64,000 nt of DNA from Lepiota brunneoincarnata (GCA_023014365.1 JAEBUN010000001.1:1426001-1490000); one strand, 5' to 3'. Positions 15,281 through 27,992 are shown, numbered from the stretch's first letter. The notes: generated from the letters alone by a model not told the origin. A program made the numbers and translations.

Positions 15281-15913
15281 ATGGCTGAACTTGGTCTTGC
15301 ATGTACCAAGACCCGGGTGGAAGCACCTGTGCGCCCAATCACTCTCGGAGAGAATATCACCCGCCTTCGCCACTTGCACCCGTGGCGCGACTTCCAAATG
15401 GCTTTAGCTCATTTCCACCCAGGGAGCACTTCAGGATTGTAGGTTCCAAGAAGATTCACAGCGTCGGATGTTCTGCGGAAGCGACTTGTACGTATCACGG
15501 CATCAGTTCGCAGTCATGCTGGGTCGTTTGAAAATGTGTCGATCTTCAGGGAGAGGTACCTACGCGTTAACGCATCGCGAGCCATGGGTGGGGAAGCTTT
15601 GGAAGGACATATAGATCAGAGTCGAGGACACAAGTTCAGAACGAGACTAAAATTTGAATCGATTCAATCGATTGCGACTCAGCCAGCACGCGTAGTTGCG
15701 AGCCTGGGGGTTCAGGAATATACTCCATCTCAACCTACACTCCCCCGAAGTGCGATTTACCGCCAGATGCGTTTCCTCAATGCATACGAAACTTGCCTCA
15801 GGTGCCAACAGCGAGTCACCGCGGATCTGAACGACCTATGGCATATCGGGGCACTCGATTTCTTGTTACTCTACGCACATAATCAGGACATTCGCAACGA
15901 AGTCGTCAAGTGA
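15281..15913 (+). pseudogene. Unrecognised conserved-looking ORF interrupted by one in-frame stop
   Basis: From ATG 15281 one frame stays open to the stop at 15911-15913 (210 codons) except for TAG at 15440-15442. The sequence looks like real protein: mixed hydrophobic and charged, with a WRDF segment, a central R/K-rich part and a CLRCQQRV motif near the C-terminus. The stop could come from CAG by a C-to-T change. I do not recognise the family. An intron that would remove the stop is not evident because no good donor precedes it. It lies only 290 bp downstream of NOP56 on the same strand. Confidence 0.45.
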
Positions 15914-16591
15914 ATATTCGGAACCAAATTACGTAGCATTTTCTCCATTCCAGCTAATTCTACGTGAAAACAAAACCATTCGATGCGTCACCGAACGGCA
16001 CCTGAGTGGGTTGACCAGACAAGCGGGAAGAGAACCTCCACTAGAGTTTGGATCGTGCACCAACGCATTTAAAAGGAAATGGACTGATCGGAACACACCC
16101 ATAACTTCATGGACCATGACTCCCAGCTGCCTGTGCCAGTGCCGCACTCCTGCGTTCCTAGGATAATCATGCTGGTGGGTTTGGCGAATGATCACCGACC
16201 ACGCATTTGTTCACAAATAAAAATCAGGTATATTGAGGAGGATTGAGCAATGTGGCGGAGGATTCTCTGATTTCTTGCAAGCGCGTGAGTTAAAGTCAGT
16301 GGGCTAAGTTTGAAAATGAAGGGGGGTTCGTTCAAAGTTGCCATATTGGCAAATTTTGTGATCCACTTTTGTACTCGTTCGCCAACAATGGATCCGAAAA
16401 TGGATCCCAGAATGGACCTGTTAAATGCCCATTTTCTGGTTGAGGAGCACCAGGGGCAAAATAGCCATTTTTTGATCTCTCATAGGTCGTTTTTCGAGTT
16501 CAACTTTGTCATCGATTGCCTAATCAAACGTGGGAAATAAGATGCTAATTTATCAAACACCTTTGTTGGATTTGAACCACATCACAACGCA
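15914..16591. other. Intergenic, upstream of HOS3-like gene
   Basis: No gene is supported on either strand. The sequence directly before 16592 is presumably promoter and leader. Around 16385-16420 there is a short run of near-repeats of ATGGATCC. Confidence 0.45.
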
Positions 16592-18723
16592 ATGGTAGAC
16601 ACGGCGATATTCTTACAAGATGCGTGTCTGCAACACAGATACATACGCTCCAAGGATAAATCCAACATAGTTGAACGCCCGGAGCGGTTGCGCGCAGTCA
16701 ACATTGGGATCGCAGGCGCTATTGCTCGGTTGGAGGGTGTCGGACCAACTGAAACTGCCGAGCAAGGGAAACGAGACAATGAAGATGTGGGGGAGCTGGC
16801 TGATGTGATGGGAAAACTGCATATCGGACTGAACGGAGTGGATACGAAGGTCCTTGAGATCGTAAGAAGTCAGACAAGTGTGGACATTCTGGACAACGCT
16901 GCCGTTAAATTCGTCCACGGTGACATCGAAGGCGATGTGTATCTAGAGCACCTGAAGAAGTGGGCGAAGGAGAGTTGGGATAAGATTGCGCAGGGTGCTT
17001 TGGAGATTCCGGAAGGATTGTCAAAGGGAGATCTGTACCGTACGTCGTTTGCTCCTAGGGACTTGATAAAGTAGCTGACTTGGGTTTTGGTTGGTTTTGT
17101 CGCTGCATGGGATAGCCAGTATGCCCTGAGTCAATCGATGCGATACAAGGAGCACTTGGGACGGTATGCGAGGCAGTTGACAGGGCCCTGGACGATAAGG
17201 ATCCAATGAAGAGGGCCTTTGTGGTCGTGAGGCCACCTGGTCATCATTGTGGAGAGGATACGCCTTCCGGGTTTTGTTTCGTCAACAATGTTGTTGTTGC
17301 TGCTGCACATGGTACATCCCTATCCCCATCAGTAACAATCTCTTCTGATATCTAGGTAGCGCACCTGAAGTACAACATCGGCCGTATGGTCATATTCGAC
17401 ATTGATCTCCACCATGGTAATCATATCTCTCAATATGCAGCATACTTTCTCTTCTAACGAGGTCAGGTAATGGCACCCAGTCCATTGTCTGGTCTATCAA
17501 CGAAGAAACATATCGCCAGACTCTTGAAACCGAAGGCGGGGCTCCAGATCCACCCAAAATGGGTCCCCGCATCTATTATGGCTCCACCCACGACATTCTT
17601 TCCTATCCTTGCGAGGTGACTTCACCTATTGCTACCCCTGTACCAGCGCTGATCCATTAGTGGTTCAGGACGGGAACCCGGCGTTGATCCAGGCGGCTTC
17701 CGTATCTTTGCATAAGTCCCATGGGCAGTACATTGAGAACATCCACCTTGCAGACATACGAATCGGAGACCCATTTTTGGGATGTCTTATACAAAAATGA
17801 TTATAACCGCCTGATACGCCGGGCTGAGGAGTTCGTGGAGGGAACCGGGGGACCTGGAGACGACGTTCTGGTCTTTATCAGGCACGGATCCATTCTTGTG
17901 CCGTCTTTGACTCGTGCTGAACTAGGTGTAGTTGTGGGATGGACGCTTGCGAACACGAGTATTCCTCCATGTCGCGGCACAATCGCAAGGTCCCTACGTC
18001 ATTTTATCATCGATTTACGAAAGATGCACGCGCCTTCGCAGACAAGTACGCGTCAGGGAGATTGATCAGCGTGTTGGAGGGTGGGTATAGTGATAGAGCA
18101 CTGATTAGTGCTAGCATGGCGCACATATGCGGCCTAGCTGGTCCAGAGAGTGTGGATGAAGGGTGGTGGGACGCTGAGAACCTCACACAGGTTGGTGTTG
18201 GAGTCATCTTCCACTGCTAGACGCTAACACGTGCTTCCAGCTCGAGGACGCGACCAAAAAGCGGCGTGGGGCTCGCCCTTCGCTGACCAAGGATAGCTCC
18301 CCAAACCCTGACTGGTTGGAACGTACACTCGTCATATTCAGCATTATTGACCAGTCCACGGCGCGCTCGACGGGGCATTCGGTCCCCAGTGTGCCTCCAA
18401 CACGGACACTTCGCGATCGGACAAAATTCGGGCAAGCCAACATGGAGAGGACCGTGCCCGAAGCAGACAAGAAACAAAGTCGAGGTTCCATCAGTAGTGC
18501 CGGTACAGTGGTGCGAAAGCCACGATCGCCGCCCGAACGAGAGTCTAGGAAGTTGGCTGAATCCGCTGTTATCACGCCGCAGCCTGAAAATAACATACCA
18601 GGTTCATCTTCGTTAACAGAGTTGGGTGGGCATGAACCCGTGGTGTTGCAACAGGAGAGGAAGGGTCTACCGAGGGTGATTTTGAAGTTGGGAAAGAGGC
18701 CTGATGAGGAGGTTGGAAAGTGA
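16592..18723 (+). CDS. HOS3: HOS3-type class II histone deacetylase
   Basis: The model is join(16592..17039,17120..17311,17360..17416,17467..17615,17669..17881,17932..18190,18241..18723), about 599 residues after removing one base. Landmarks in order are ERPERLRAV, DLYLCPESIDAIQGALGTV, VRPPGHHCGEDTPSGFCFVN with the tandem active-site His, DIDLHHGNGTQSI with zinc-ligand Asp/His, SCGMDACEHE with zinc-ligand Asp, and LEGGYSD with the catalytic-site Tyr. The HCGEDTPSGF block and HGDIEGDVYLE are typical of the fungal Hos3 branch. The C-terminal about 160 residues are Ser/Pro/Arg-rich and unstructured. Intron 17882-17931 starts with GC rather than GT. The frame breaks once in exon 5 at TT 17748-17749, where dropping one T restores HLQTYESETHFWD. 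All other exons join cleanly, so I treat the gene as functional. Confidence 0.92.
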
Positions 18724-18855
18724 AATGCGGTCTTGTGCTTGGAATGATTTACTGTATCTCTGTGTAACCGATAAGATACCACGTAATAATATTCTATTCT
18801 AGTTTGACCGATAAGTGGAATGAAACTAACCACAGGGATAGACGCAATACGAGGA
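18724..18855. terminator. Convergent 3' ends of HOS3 and PET8
   Basis: Only 132 bp separate the HOS3 stop on the plus strand from the PET8 stop on the minus strand. Both transcripts must end here, so their 3' UTRs probably overlap. The centre is AT-rich (TAATAATATTCTATTCTAG), which suits polyadenylation in both directions. Confidence 0.4.
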
Positions 18856-19965
18856 TCAGACACCCATGAGCCCATGTACTGTCCATTCGTATACACCAAG
18901 GAAAACAGCGCCACCAGCCGAGATCCATAATGTCCGTGGAACGGCGCCTGCAAAAAGGGCGCGAGCACCTTCTGTTGTATAAATCTTTCGAACACGAGTG
19001 AACAATGAAGGCAATTTTCCGGATCTACTGTCCTGTACCGCAAGTCAGAAATAAGTTCAATGGGGCTTAAGTAGAAATATCCGGCGCACCCGTATGTCGA
19101 GCATGACGCGTGTTTTGAGTACGTCGAGAGGGGTAGTTAGTGCAGCCGCCACACCACCCGCTATGCTTCCACAAATCGCGGCTTCGTGGGCACGTAGTGG
19201 TTTTCGGCCAAGTTTTCGGGAGAGTTTGAGTTTCAGGAATTCATAGAGCGGGAATTGAAGTGAGGTGAATGGGATCTGCCGCAGGGTTGACAGTGTCAGG
19301 AATTGGGGGGAAGACCGACAAGCAAGAAAGATGTACCTCACGCATGATAGTGATACCGAACCCGCGATAGAACCCAGGCAGACCATCGTTTTGCAGGACG
19401 AGTTTTGCTGCTGCGAGGGAGGATGCATGAGCTGCACCATAGGAGGATGTCTGGGTGCGGGTTTTGATGACCTCTGTTGGGACACGGATTAAGCATGCAA
19501 CCTGGTTTGAGTATAGTTAGTGGATGATGGGTTATCAGGTTGCTGGAGCATACCACTTCGCCGATAGTTGCAGATATCATGTGGTTCACGGGCGCAAGCT
19601 CCTCTGTCAGCGGAAGCACCCTTTTCATCGTGTCGTACGTCGAAAAGAAAGCCGCAGCTACGCAAAAGTTTTCATTTAGAAATATTCCGTCGATATGTGG
19701 TCGGCAGACGCACCGCCTGGAGCACTTCCAACAACAACACTCCCTACACCCTTGTATATGCCACGAAAACCACCCGCAGCAGCAAACCCCTGTGCAGACT
19801 GCAGACGGGTTTTTATGGTATCGATAGGAAAGAAGAGGAGGTCGACGGCGGTACCTGCAGCTCCCCCAGCCTGTTTATATGCACGAGGTTTCGCCAATAT
19901 TTCGTTCGCAGACAGAGATTAGGACTTACGATTAGGGACTGCACAAATGCTGGTTTCTGCTCCAT
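18856..19965 (-). CDS. PET8: Mitochondrial S-adenosylmethionine carrier (SLC25A26 / Pet8 type)
   Basis: The model is complement(18856..19032,19090..19275,19337..19501,19554..19657,19714..19870,19930..19965), 274 residues, fully in frame. The three carrier repeats carry [22 protein letters not shown] and [11 protein letters not shown] signatures, and the sequence [20 protein letters not shown] at the N-terminus is typical of SAM carriers. In yeast and mammals this inner-membrane protein exchanges cytosolic SAM for S-adenosylhomocysteine and supplies mitochondrial methylation, lipoate and biotin synthesis. There are six exons with introns of 52-61 nt. It is the cleanest gene in the window and shows that not all coding DNA here has indels. 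Confidence 0.94.
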
Positions 19966-21878
19966 TTCCTTGCTCAACTACGACGGGATGGCACAGACAT
20001 ACTGAGCCGTGCGCCAGATTTCGTCAGGACACGGGAGGGGAAAAGTCGTCGTCACGTGGGTTGACGCGCCCCTAATCACGTGTAGGCGGGGTGGTTAAGG
20101 GTTGTTGCTTTTGGGGATGGACTAGCTGACTCATTCCACAGCCTTTGTTCTTGTACCCCAACCTAACGAACATGGGAGGCCATGGGGCTGGTGTATGCAC
20201 CCTTCTTTCCAATTTCTAGCGCGGCGGATTGCCAGGGAGAGGTGCTTGAGGCGTCGTGAACCACCCTGAGCGCATCACAACAAAAGGGCTGAATCTGTGA
20301 GTTTGTGTGTCCTCCAGAATTTAGGCAAGATCGATCTAATAGAAAGTACTTACATCTTATAGTTTATTATCTGTGCACTATATCACGAAGATCCAAATTT
20401 AAAGCCACAGCTCGCGATGGAACAGGATGGAGCTTCCGCTGCCGCGTTCCTGTTACACCCCTTTTGGTTCAGACAGCCCAGCCACTCACCTGTTGGAGCA
20501 GCGATAGGACGGTGCCAAGTTCCAGATATTCAAACAGGGGTGCTGTACACGCAAGTGCAATAGCCCCGTTGCCTCGAGGAGATTGCTCTGCTGCCTCGCT
20601 GTGATTTACTTTGAGCTCGCTCGACTGCGGCCTCGGGTCACTACCCAGCTTTCTTGTAACGCTGGTAATGGTTAACATCCCTGCGTACTTATTACCAGGA
20701 TAATGCTTTTTGAAGTTTACCCCTGCCGTACCACTCCCCAAGTCTACGTCATTTCTTTTCCGAAGGGTGGGTGCCAGTTACCCATATCTCCCTCCCAGGA
20801 TGCCTTTGCCAACCCTTCAGGGTCTCGTTTGGGATGCAAACATTTTCCACCTTCTAGTTACTGTCACGATAGAAGACCTGTCAATGGGGGTCCTTTCAAC
20901 TTCCAACTACACCTTTGAGAAAAGGCCTGCGCCTCTACCTTGGCTTTTCTATCGGGGGATCTTGTCTCTCGCCACCAATCCTATGTTCTCTTCTTTCTGG
21001 AGAATGCCCCCAAACTGGCTAGCTTCATGTTCATCACAAACAGACCGTCCCCTTCGATCACCTCTCCCGTAATCATGGGATCTTCTTGATCACCTCGCGT
21101 AACACATGCTGACCACCTCGTTGCATCCCCAGACCCCGTCTTCTTCCGTCCCACCGTACCGAAATCCTACCCGGCCCGGGATGTTTTCCCATCTCCCTTC
21201 ATATGTCTGATCCCGCCTAAATTTAACACCTTTACCAAAGCACAATTATGCCTTTCTTGGGGTCTTCTATCAACTGCGGCGACGCCCTTGTTCTTGCCCC
21301 TTTCGACTGTTTCAAGATGCGCCTTTCCTGACCTCCCTCATACGATGACTCATTGGAGTTGAGGACCGTTCTAGAGGCGTTCTTTCGTTGCGGGTTTTGT
21401 CAAGATTGATCGCGATTGCCCCCCAAGTTCAAGTCCCCTGCCCACCTTTGATGTCTACCCCTTGGCGTCTTGGTCATCGCATTCTTACTGGATCAGACGG
21501 ATTTCAGAGAACCTAGTGCATAAGTGGCATGAACATTGAGAGGAGGTCCAGTTGGACAAGTGTGAGTACAATGGTACAGGCAGATCAACAAACAAGGATG
21601 GGGTGCATGGGCTATCAAACGTGAAGAGGGTGCTGTGTCTTACGAAAAGGAAGCCGAATTTCAAATCACAGCTAGAAGAAAGATGGCTAGAACACATGGG
21701 AGCAAATGGATGGGGGCGGGTAGAAATTACAGATGGTGCTGGAAAAAGGATCGTAGTGAGCTTGTCCTCGAATCTGGTTGTTCCAATGAGCTAACATCAA
21801 CCCAGGAGTAGAAACGACTTACTAAATATTACAGATGCTAGACCAGTTGAACGACAATGATACAAGAGAGTGAAGATA
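19966..21878. other. Intergenic; no supported gene
   Basis: The first about 200 bp are likely the PET8 promoter. ORFs at 20305-21072 (plus) and 20469-20741 (minus) overlap one another without family features. The stretch 20750-21480 is pyrimidine-rich on the plus strand, as is common in basidiomycete leaders and promoters, but I cannot attach it to a gene. Confidence 0.45.
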
Positions 21879-23428
21879 TTAATGCGAATCATCGAAATGC
21901 AGTATCCAATGCGTTGCGCTGCCCGACGCTGGTGACAGGCCCTTGAAGATTCTCCTTCCCCTCAACAGGTCCACACGACGCATCCCGCATCGCTCGTTAT
22001 ACAACGGTAATCCCGGACTATCCGCACAGCGCTGCTTGAAGGCTCGCAGACACCGAAGATAATACTCCTCACCAATCTGTGCCCTTTCCTTCTCCGTGAG
22101 CAGAACGTTGTATGTGTCAAATATCGCTCGAAATACATCAATACACCGCAAACCGCGTGATCGTCGGACGTGTACTGGCCACGATGCGAGTGGAGGATTA
22201 CAAGTAATGACCATCTCGGTCAGGAATGCATGCGGTGATACTGGGGTCTCGCACTCATCCCTCGTCAATGGCGACGAAAACCCCCCACGGTGCGCCCGAA
22301 TGGCCCACTGATCCTTCCTGGGATCGAACCCGATATCAAAATACAGTGCTGGCATGCCTTTGTTTCTTCGACTCGCGAAATCAACCAGAGGCCAGCTCAG
22401 CGCAACTGCTTCGTCCTTCAAGGCAACTGCAGACTTGTTGAATAACCACTGTTCTAAGATTAATCAAATGCTCACCTTCTTTGATATAGGCTTTCATATA
22501 TTTCGGTGTCTGCTCAGATGTTGTGTACCCGGGTCTGTAATCGGTGAGACTGTGATTCCTCGACCGGGGAGGATGACCCGTCGCTTGACAGTTGCTCAGG
22601 TTGCTAGAAGAGCCGAGAGGTTTGTGTGGCTTACCATTATATTCCCGAGGAGGCGATTTTGACGCCTTCCGTGATGACGGACGACGTTCCAGGGGGAGCG
22701 AAGCTAGGCGCGGCCGAGTGAACAAACAAAATAAAACAAAAACTTCGACAACATACGAAATTCATGTTTCACCAACGCCGTTGATGTCTGAAAGGCCCCG
22801 CCTTTCATCGCTGACTTGAGCGGCCCTAACGACAACGATCAATCCCTGCTCTTTGCAGTAGGCAGCAGCGGACAACCTACCTGAACACAGTTCTGGATGG
22901 TCAACTTTGCAAGCCCCACCTCTCATAGGGAGAGATGGCACCGATGACTGCAAGTACTTCGGACTAGCCTTCAGTATTGAGGGCTTCTGGGTGTCCGTGT
23001 CCGGAGCCACACGCTTGATAGGCGCGAGTGTTTCTGTCGGCGAAGACTTATGGGGCTTCAGGAGGACGACATCTGATAAGCATGAACAAAGTCAGTATTG
23101 CGCGCTTCACCACTCCAACACCAGTCCTGATATTGCCAGAATGACCCGTACCATCATCGCCTGTTGGACATCGACACGGTTCGCAAGCGCGACACATGGG
23201 CTTCTTTACTGCGATGGCTTGAGTGCGGGCCCGGGTGGGGCGTCACCGATCGACGGTCCTGGCGTCAGTCGCCCAAAGAAGGATGACTTGAACGACTTGT
23301 CCGATGGTAGAGACGTCTTGAAGACGGAGGGACCCTTTCCAACCATCGGATTCGGGGAGGGGTGCGGAGGCCATCTTAGGAGTGGTGGGCTCACCAGAAT
23401 AACGCCTACTCTTGCTCCACTTGAACAT
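21879..23428 (-). CDS. DUF6699-like protein
   Basis: The last exon (21879 to about 22410) encodes a compact domain. It contains YFDIGFDPRK, WAIRAHRGGFSSPLTRDE, MVITCNPPLASWPVHVRRS, GLRCIDVFRAIFDTYNVLLT and a C-terminal RRVDLLRGRRIFKGL, which I recognise as the agaricomycete DUF6699 type. Upstream exons are Ser/Pro/Lys-rich and disordered: one about 22640-22700 (RPSSRKASKSPP), one about 22880-23070 (KPSILKASPKYLQ) and a first exon from ATG 23428 (MFKWSKSRRYSG). The exon borders upstream are uncertain, and the first exon changes frame near 23345-23355 by one surplus base unless an unseen intron explains it. Function of the family is unknown. The Cys/Pro-rich strand N-terminal to RCIDVF and the D-V-F helix are the family's conserved core. 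Confidence 0.7.
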
Positions 23429-26025
23429 CGTGGATCGTAGCGTCGTCGTAAAAGGTCGTGTGCGACAACAAATCGCGCCTGCGGATGGGTCGTAGATCGA
23501 TGTGCACAGCAGGACTGGTCGTTAAATGGATTTGAACTTGGCCACGAGGAGGGAGGGTGGCTGGCTATTATGAATGAAGGGGGGGAAGTGGTTAGATTGG
23601 GGACAGGGGAAACATGAAGGGAGGGAGATGATACTTGCGTCGTTACCCTACGGCTTATGACTTCCGAGCCTTGGTGAGGACCCTCTGGGTCTCTGCAGTG
23701 CAGCTCCTAGCACCTTTATGTGCCGAAGAGAAAGAGCAAAGAGCCTGTTGAACACGAGGCAATAAAGCCCGTTCATAAGCCAAACTTCCAAACGGATAGC
23801 CAATGGCATCGTTGGTCTACCTGTCACGTGAGTATGGGATAAACTGTCAGGAGCTGCGTGCCTCCGCGCTAGAGGTACAACCGCCGACACTGGGGCACTA
23901 ACGTGTAGCTGGGGCACGATTCTAGCGATGTCAGGGTGAGGAATTATATGAGTGGCTAGGAGCTACAGGGGGTCCCGATTTTGACACCTCGAAGTGAGAT
24001 AGCTGGCCAATGGACTGACACACCCCGCACTTTCTAGTAACTTCGGTGAGGCTAGGACTTTGAGGAAGACATCGAAGCAAAATCCGCACAGCGTCCCTCC
24101 GTCCTAATCGTATCCTGGGCATGGACGATGATGTGTTTGTCGACTCGCAGTTTCCAGCCGCAGCACACGCTGAACGGAATAATGATCTTCCCGTTTCACT
24201 CGTGTTCGAAACATACATACAGCCAGATCCCTAGCGGCTGTGTGGCGAGACCCCCCCCTCTCATCCGCCTCCTTTGTGTTTAAACCCGCAGACTTGCATG
24301 ATTTCTCTAGTAGCAGAATGCCTGTGAATTGGGATTGGCTGACTTTTACTTCCGAAACGTGACATAAATTGATAAACGCCTTTGCCTAGTCCTCACGTGA
24401 TCTCACTGCAACTGGCAGACAGGGGGCATGTTTTGGGTTTCCCCCGCGTTCAGAGCTACACGTGCGGATACTCTGCCGTTATATTGTATCCCTGGGAGTG
24501 GTGGAGGGGTAGCTCAGGATCCTAGTAAGAGAGATTTTATTCCTGAGAGATAGCACGATCTGCTATGACCTATAAGAACATCGGAGGCCCGGACGGAAGA
24601 AACTAACTGAGTTTCGGAGCGAATACTATGTATGTTTCTAGTTTACCGAGCGAATAACTCGTGAATGGAAGGTCGAGAATATTCCAGCGATCCGGTTCGG
24701 CTCAATATCTGATGCATGATGTATGGGGAAAGAGACATGCTAAACGGAAGCCTGAGTCTGGTCAGCTGCTGGTAATTATGGCTGTGATGAGCTGTGGCTC
24801 AGACTTCTTACTTGGTTTTTATCCCGTTTGTCTCTAGCTTGAGGACAACACACATTGCGAGGAACGAGGATTTGATGGGGCCCTGATATGTCCGGGTGGA
24901 CGCGGGTGCAAGGAAATGTCAATTGAAGGTCCCGATAAGGCATGCTGATAGGGCTAACTAGGGATGATGGACGCCCTGGAAGGAGGCGGACTCTATTGCT
25001 GTTGTTGTGCTTCTGTTCGAATGGGAGGGTGCGTTTGCTAAATGTTTGTTGTTTTTGCTCCTTGTGAGCTGATGCCAGCGGTAAACATCTGTTTCTGCTC
25101 CTTCTCAAACTCTAGAAGCCCATCAAATAAGCGTCTGCGGCGCTTGAAATTTGTTGATCGAGCGTGCTATCACAGCTGGGGGGGGGGGAGTGGCAAAGAC
25201 ATGGCCAAGTGCCGTTTCACCGCAGTGCAGACTCCTTTTCGGTTTAGCGCAGTTTCTCAGACTATATTTGTTGTTTATTCGTGGTAGGCATACTAATCCC
25301 GAGTGTTCCCCAGTTAGTCGAGTGTATATTTACTCAGAAGCACGTACCCGAGAGGTCACGCTGGAGGTTAAGATAGTAAAGAATGTTCAAACATCATTCA
25401 TGACAAGGTACTTCTTGGAAGGCCCTAGAATCGGCCGGCAACTACCCGAAGCTCTAAGAGAGGCCGAACGATGAAGTGAGGGTCCTCCGTCCTTGGGACG
25501 CTGCCAAAATTACCACAATTAGCCCGGTTTCCGAGGTGTTCATAGGGCAAAACCCGGCGAACAAGAGGCCTCGAGGTATTCGCCACCCCCACACAGCCAA
25601 TAGATCCAGGAACGTTAATTGATCATGGCACAATGACATCGTGTTGCAGTGTGGGGTTGATTGGTGTGGGAAAGCCCGAGCTCAATTAACCATCGAAGTA
25701 ATTGCCCTGCAACATAAGATCTAGGAAAGAGACCCTACATTGTCCAGAAACAATTTCACCCCAACGGCTAGCCCACGAGGACACGGGCCTGGTGGAGTCT
25801 GTGAAGAACTTGGGATTCGGAAGCTAGGGTCCTTCAAGTGGCTTATCCGAGGTCAACAAGCTCAAGCTATTATCGTACAACAGGGAGGAGTCCCGTATTA
25901 CACAAATGAGTTTAGTGTATAGGCAATTTCCAAGGTTTAATCTATTATGGAAGATACAGAAAAGAACCTACGCTTCAAGGGGATGAGTGAGGAGCGGCCG
26001 GCCACAGACGACATACTCACCAGAT
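23429..26025. other. Gene-poor stretch
   Basis: No gene is supported. Short ORFs near 23650-24220 (minus) and 25150-25470 (plus) have no recognisable features. There is a ten-base G run near 25179. I see no transposon ends. The stretch may contain decayed sequence that I cannot identify by eye. Confidence 0.45.
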
Positions 26026-27940
26026 TCAAAATACATAGGCTTCCGTCCCCTGTGAACGAAACTGGTGCTCCACAATACTCGTGGTTTCCGGAGAATCAAT
26101 GGAGCTTTCCGACTCGCCATCTGTCTCACGATTGAAGTACAGGGTGGAGATTTCTTGCGTCATCATGCTTGTAGTAAATTTACATCCGGCACTGCGGATA
26201 TTAAGGATCAACCGGGTGCCCTTTCGTCATTGTTTAGGGAGATCTAGCCGAACAACTGCTTGATATTGACGCACCGAAATGTAGTAAGCGGTTGCGAGCC
26301 ATCTGAAGAATACAGTTATCAGCAAAATTCGATCCCGCGTGACCCACAAATGGGGGGGCCGCTTACGCTTCCCAATTCGCACAGACAAGAGTATCCGTGA
26401 TGGGGGTGAAGACTGCCGTCAATCCGAATAAGCTCAGGGCTGTGCTCCGAGTACACTTTCAGCGTAGCACATTCAAAAAATCGGGCTGCTGCCTACCGAA
26501 TACCCTGTATAAAATGAGAGCTTGTATCTGATCAAGGAGATGAAGATGCATACGGAATGTAGAATATTGTTCCGTCCCGGTAAAATACATAGAGGATGGG
26601 AGCCAGCTGCTTCATGCTGGTCCAACCCTTTCGGAAACCCTTTCTCTGCACTTCCCAGGCTACGATACAGACCCGCGAGCAAAAGGGCCAGTTCCAAGCC
26701 TAGTTATCCATTAGCCAATTGACAAAAGATTCGGATATGGTGCCTACTGTTGCTCGCAAGTCTGGTGAACCTGTTGATCCGAATTCAAATTAACGCCAAC
26801 GGTGTTTATGAGATACTGACCAGACGACAGTGGGAGCGCGATAATGGTGTAATTGATTACCTGGTCGTGTGGGACAGCCATGGTACGGGAGCGAATGGAA
26901 TAATGTATTGTTGCATGTTGAGGCCCGTCATGATGTAGGCATAAGTCGTGCTCTGAAATATCCCGTGAGCCTCCTCCAGGAAGATCATGAGGAAGTGAGC
27001 ATACCATTAATTCGACTGGGACAAGTAGGTTAGGTCAAAGGTGCTGGTAAAAAAAAAAAGCAAAAAGACACACGAGCAGTTGTGATGATTAGAACGACGG
27101 TGACTGGGAGCAAGGAATGTGATCAGCACTCTGAAATCCGATAAAGGATCCACTTACTCCGCTTGTTATTGTTGTAGAGAGCACGCAGCCTTAGGACTAG
27201 GAGGGTCTTGATAATTGAGGTATAGACGATTTCAAATGCACTGGTAGTTGGCACTTAGCTCCGCTGAGCTGATAATTATCTCACTCACAAGCCGACAACC
27301 CATTGCCTGACCCAGCACCTAGGGAAGGTAGGTAAGCTTATGTCAGGTCGTTTCTCAACCGGCATACAACTATGGCATTGTTAGCTTTCGAGTGGAACGA
27401 ATAAGAATTATATCCTCACTGTTGGAGGTCCGTGCGGTGTTAGATATGCTGCGAGTGCAGGGGATATTAGCGAAGATGGTGTGGCCTGATGTCGAACCTA
27501 CTGAAGAAGTTGACTCTGGTGAATCCCGTCAGTGACGTTAGCTTCGACTAATGTGGTGCGATACTGACAAGAAGATGAGGAGCCCTATCAATTTAACGAG
27601 CACGTAGATCCATTTGGTGAGAGATCCGGGCCCCCTGGTAGAATGTTGAGTCGAGAAGATTGTAGGTGGCTGCCGTAAATACCTGTATATGTGATCAATC
27701 TTTAACAAGGATCAGCGCTTCAGCATTGCCACACCTGCCCCACTTAAATGCTCACCTCTCGCGACAAAAGTGCAACAGAATCATAAGCCAGAAGTGTAAT
27801 GGCAGCGGCTGTCGATATTAATTAATGCTGGTGCGACCCTTTAATTATAGATGAAGGAACATACCATAGAAATAGGCCACTGGCTTAGCATCCGCTGTGA
27901 GCTTGATGATCTTCTCCTCTGAAAAGCCGTGAATCGACAT
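26026..27940 (-). CDS. DUF6533-type seven-transmembrane protein, with frame breaks
   Basis: ATG at 27940. First exons are 27865-27940, 27756-27808 and 27569-27682, joining to AYFYAAAITLLAYDSVALL, the opening DUF6533 helix, then LTKWIYVLVKLIGLLIF. Later exons give FEIVYTSIIKTLLVLRLRAL followed by YNNNKR, then LELALLLAGLYRSLG, KQLAPILYVFYRDGTIFYIP and WLATAYYISGTRLILNIRS, with a hydrophilic tail ending at 26026. The motifs LRxxALYxxNxR, P-L-x-x-FYRDG and GTRLxLNIR are characteristic of this agaricomycete membrane family, which is receptor-like in shape but has no established function. Two single surplus bases break the frame: TTT about 27677-27679 and CCC 26638-26640 (GGG on the coding strand). 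Middle exons between 27280 and 27540 are tentative. A TATA box lies at 27993-28002. Confidence 0.75.
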
Positions 27941-27992
27941 CCTTGACTGTTGCCAGGTAGAGGGCCTAGCCCAACGCTCTCTTGGTAACCAC

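Noticed and set aside
22315..22335. Match to a tRNA B-box (GATCGAACCC)
   Set aside because: It lies in the DUF6699 coding exon, and no A-box or cloverleaf arms surround it.
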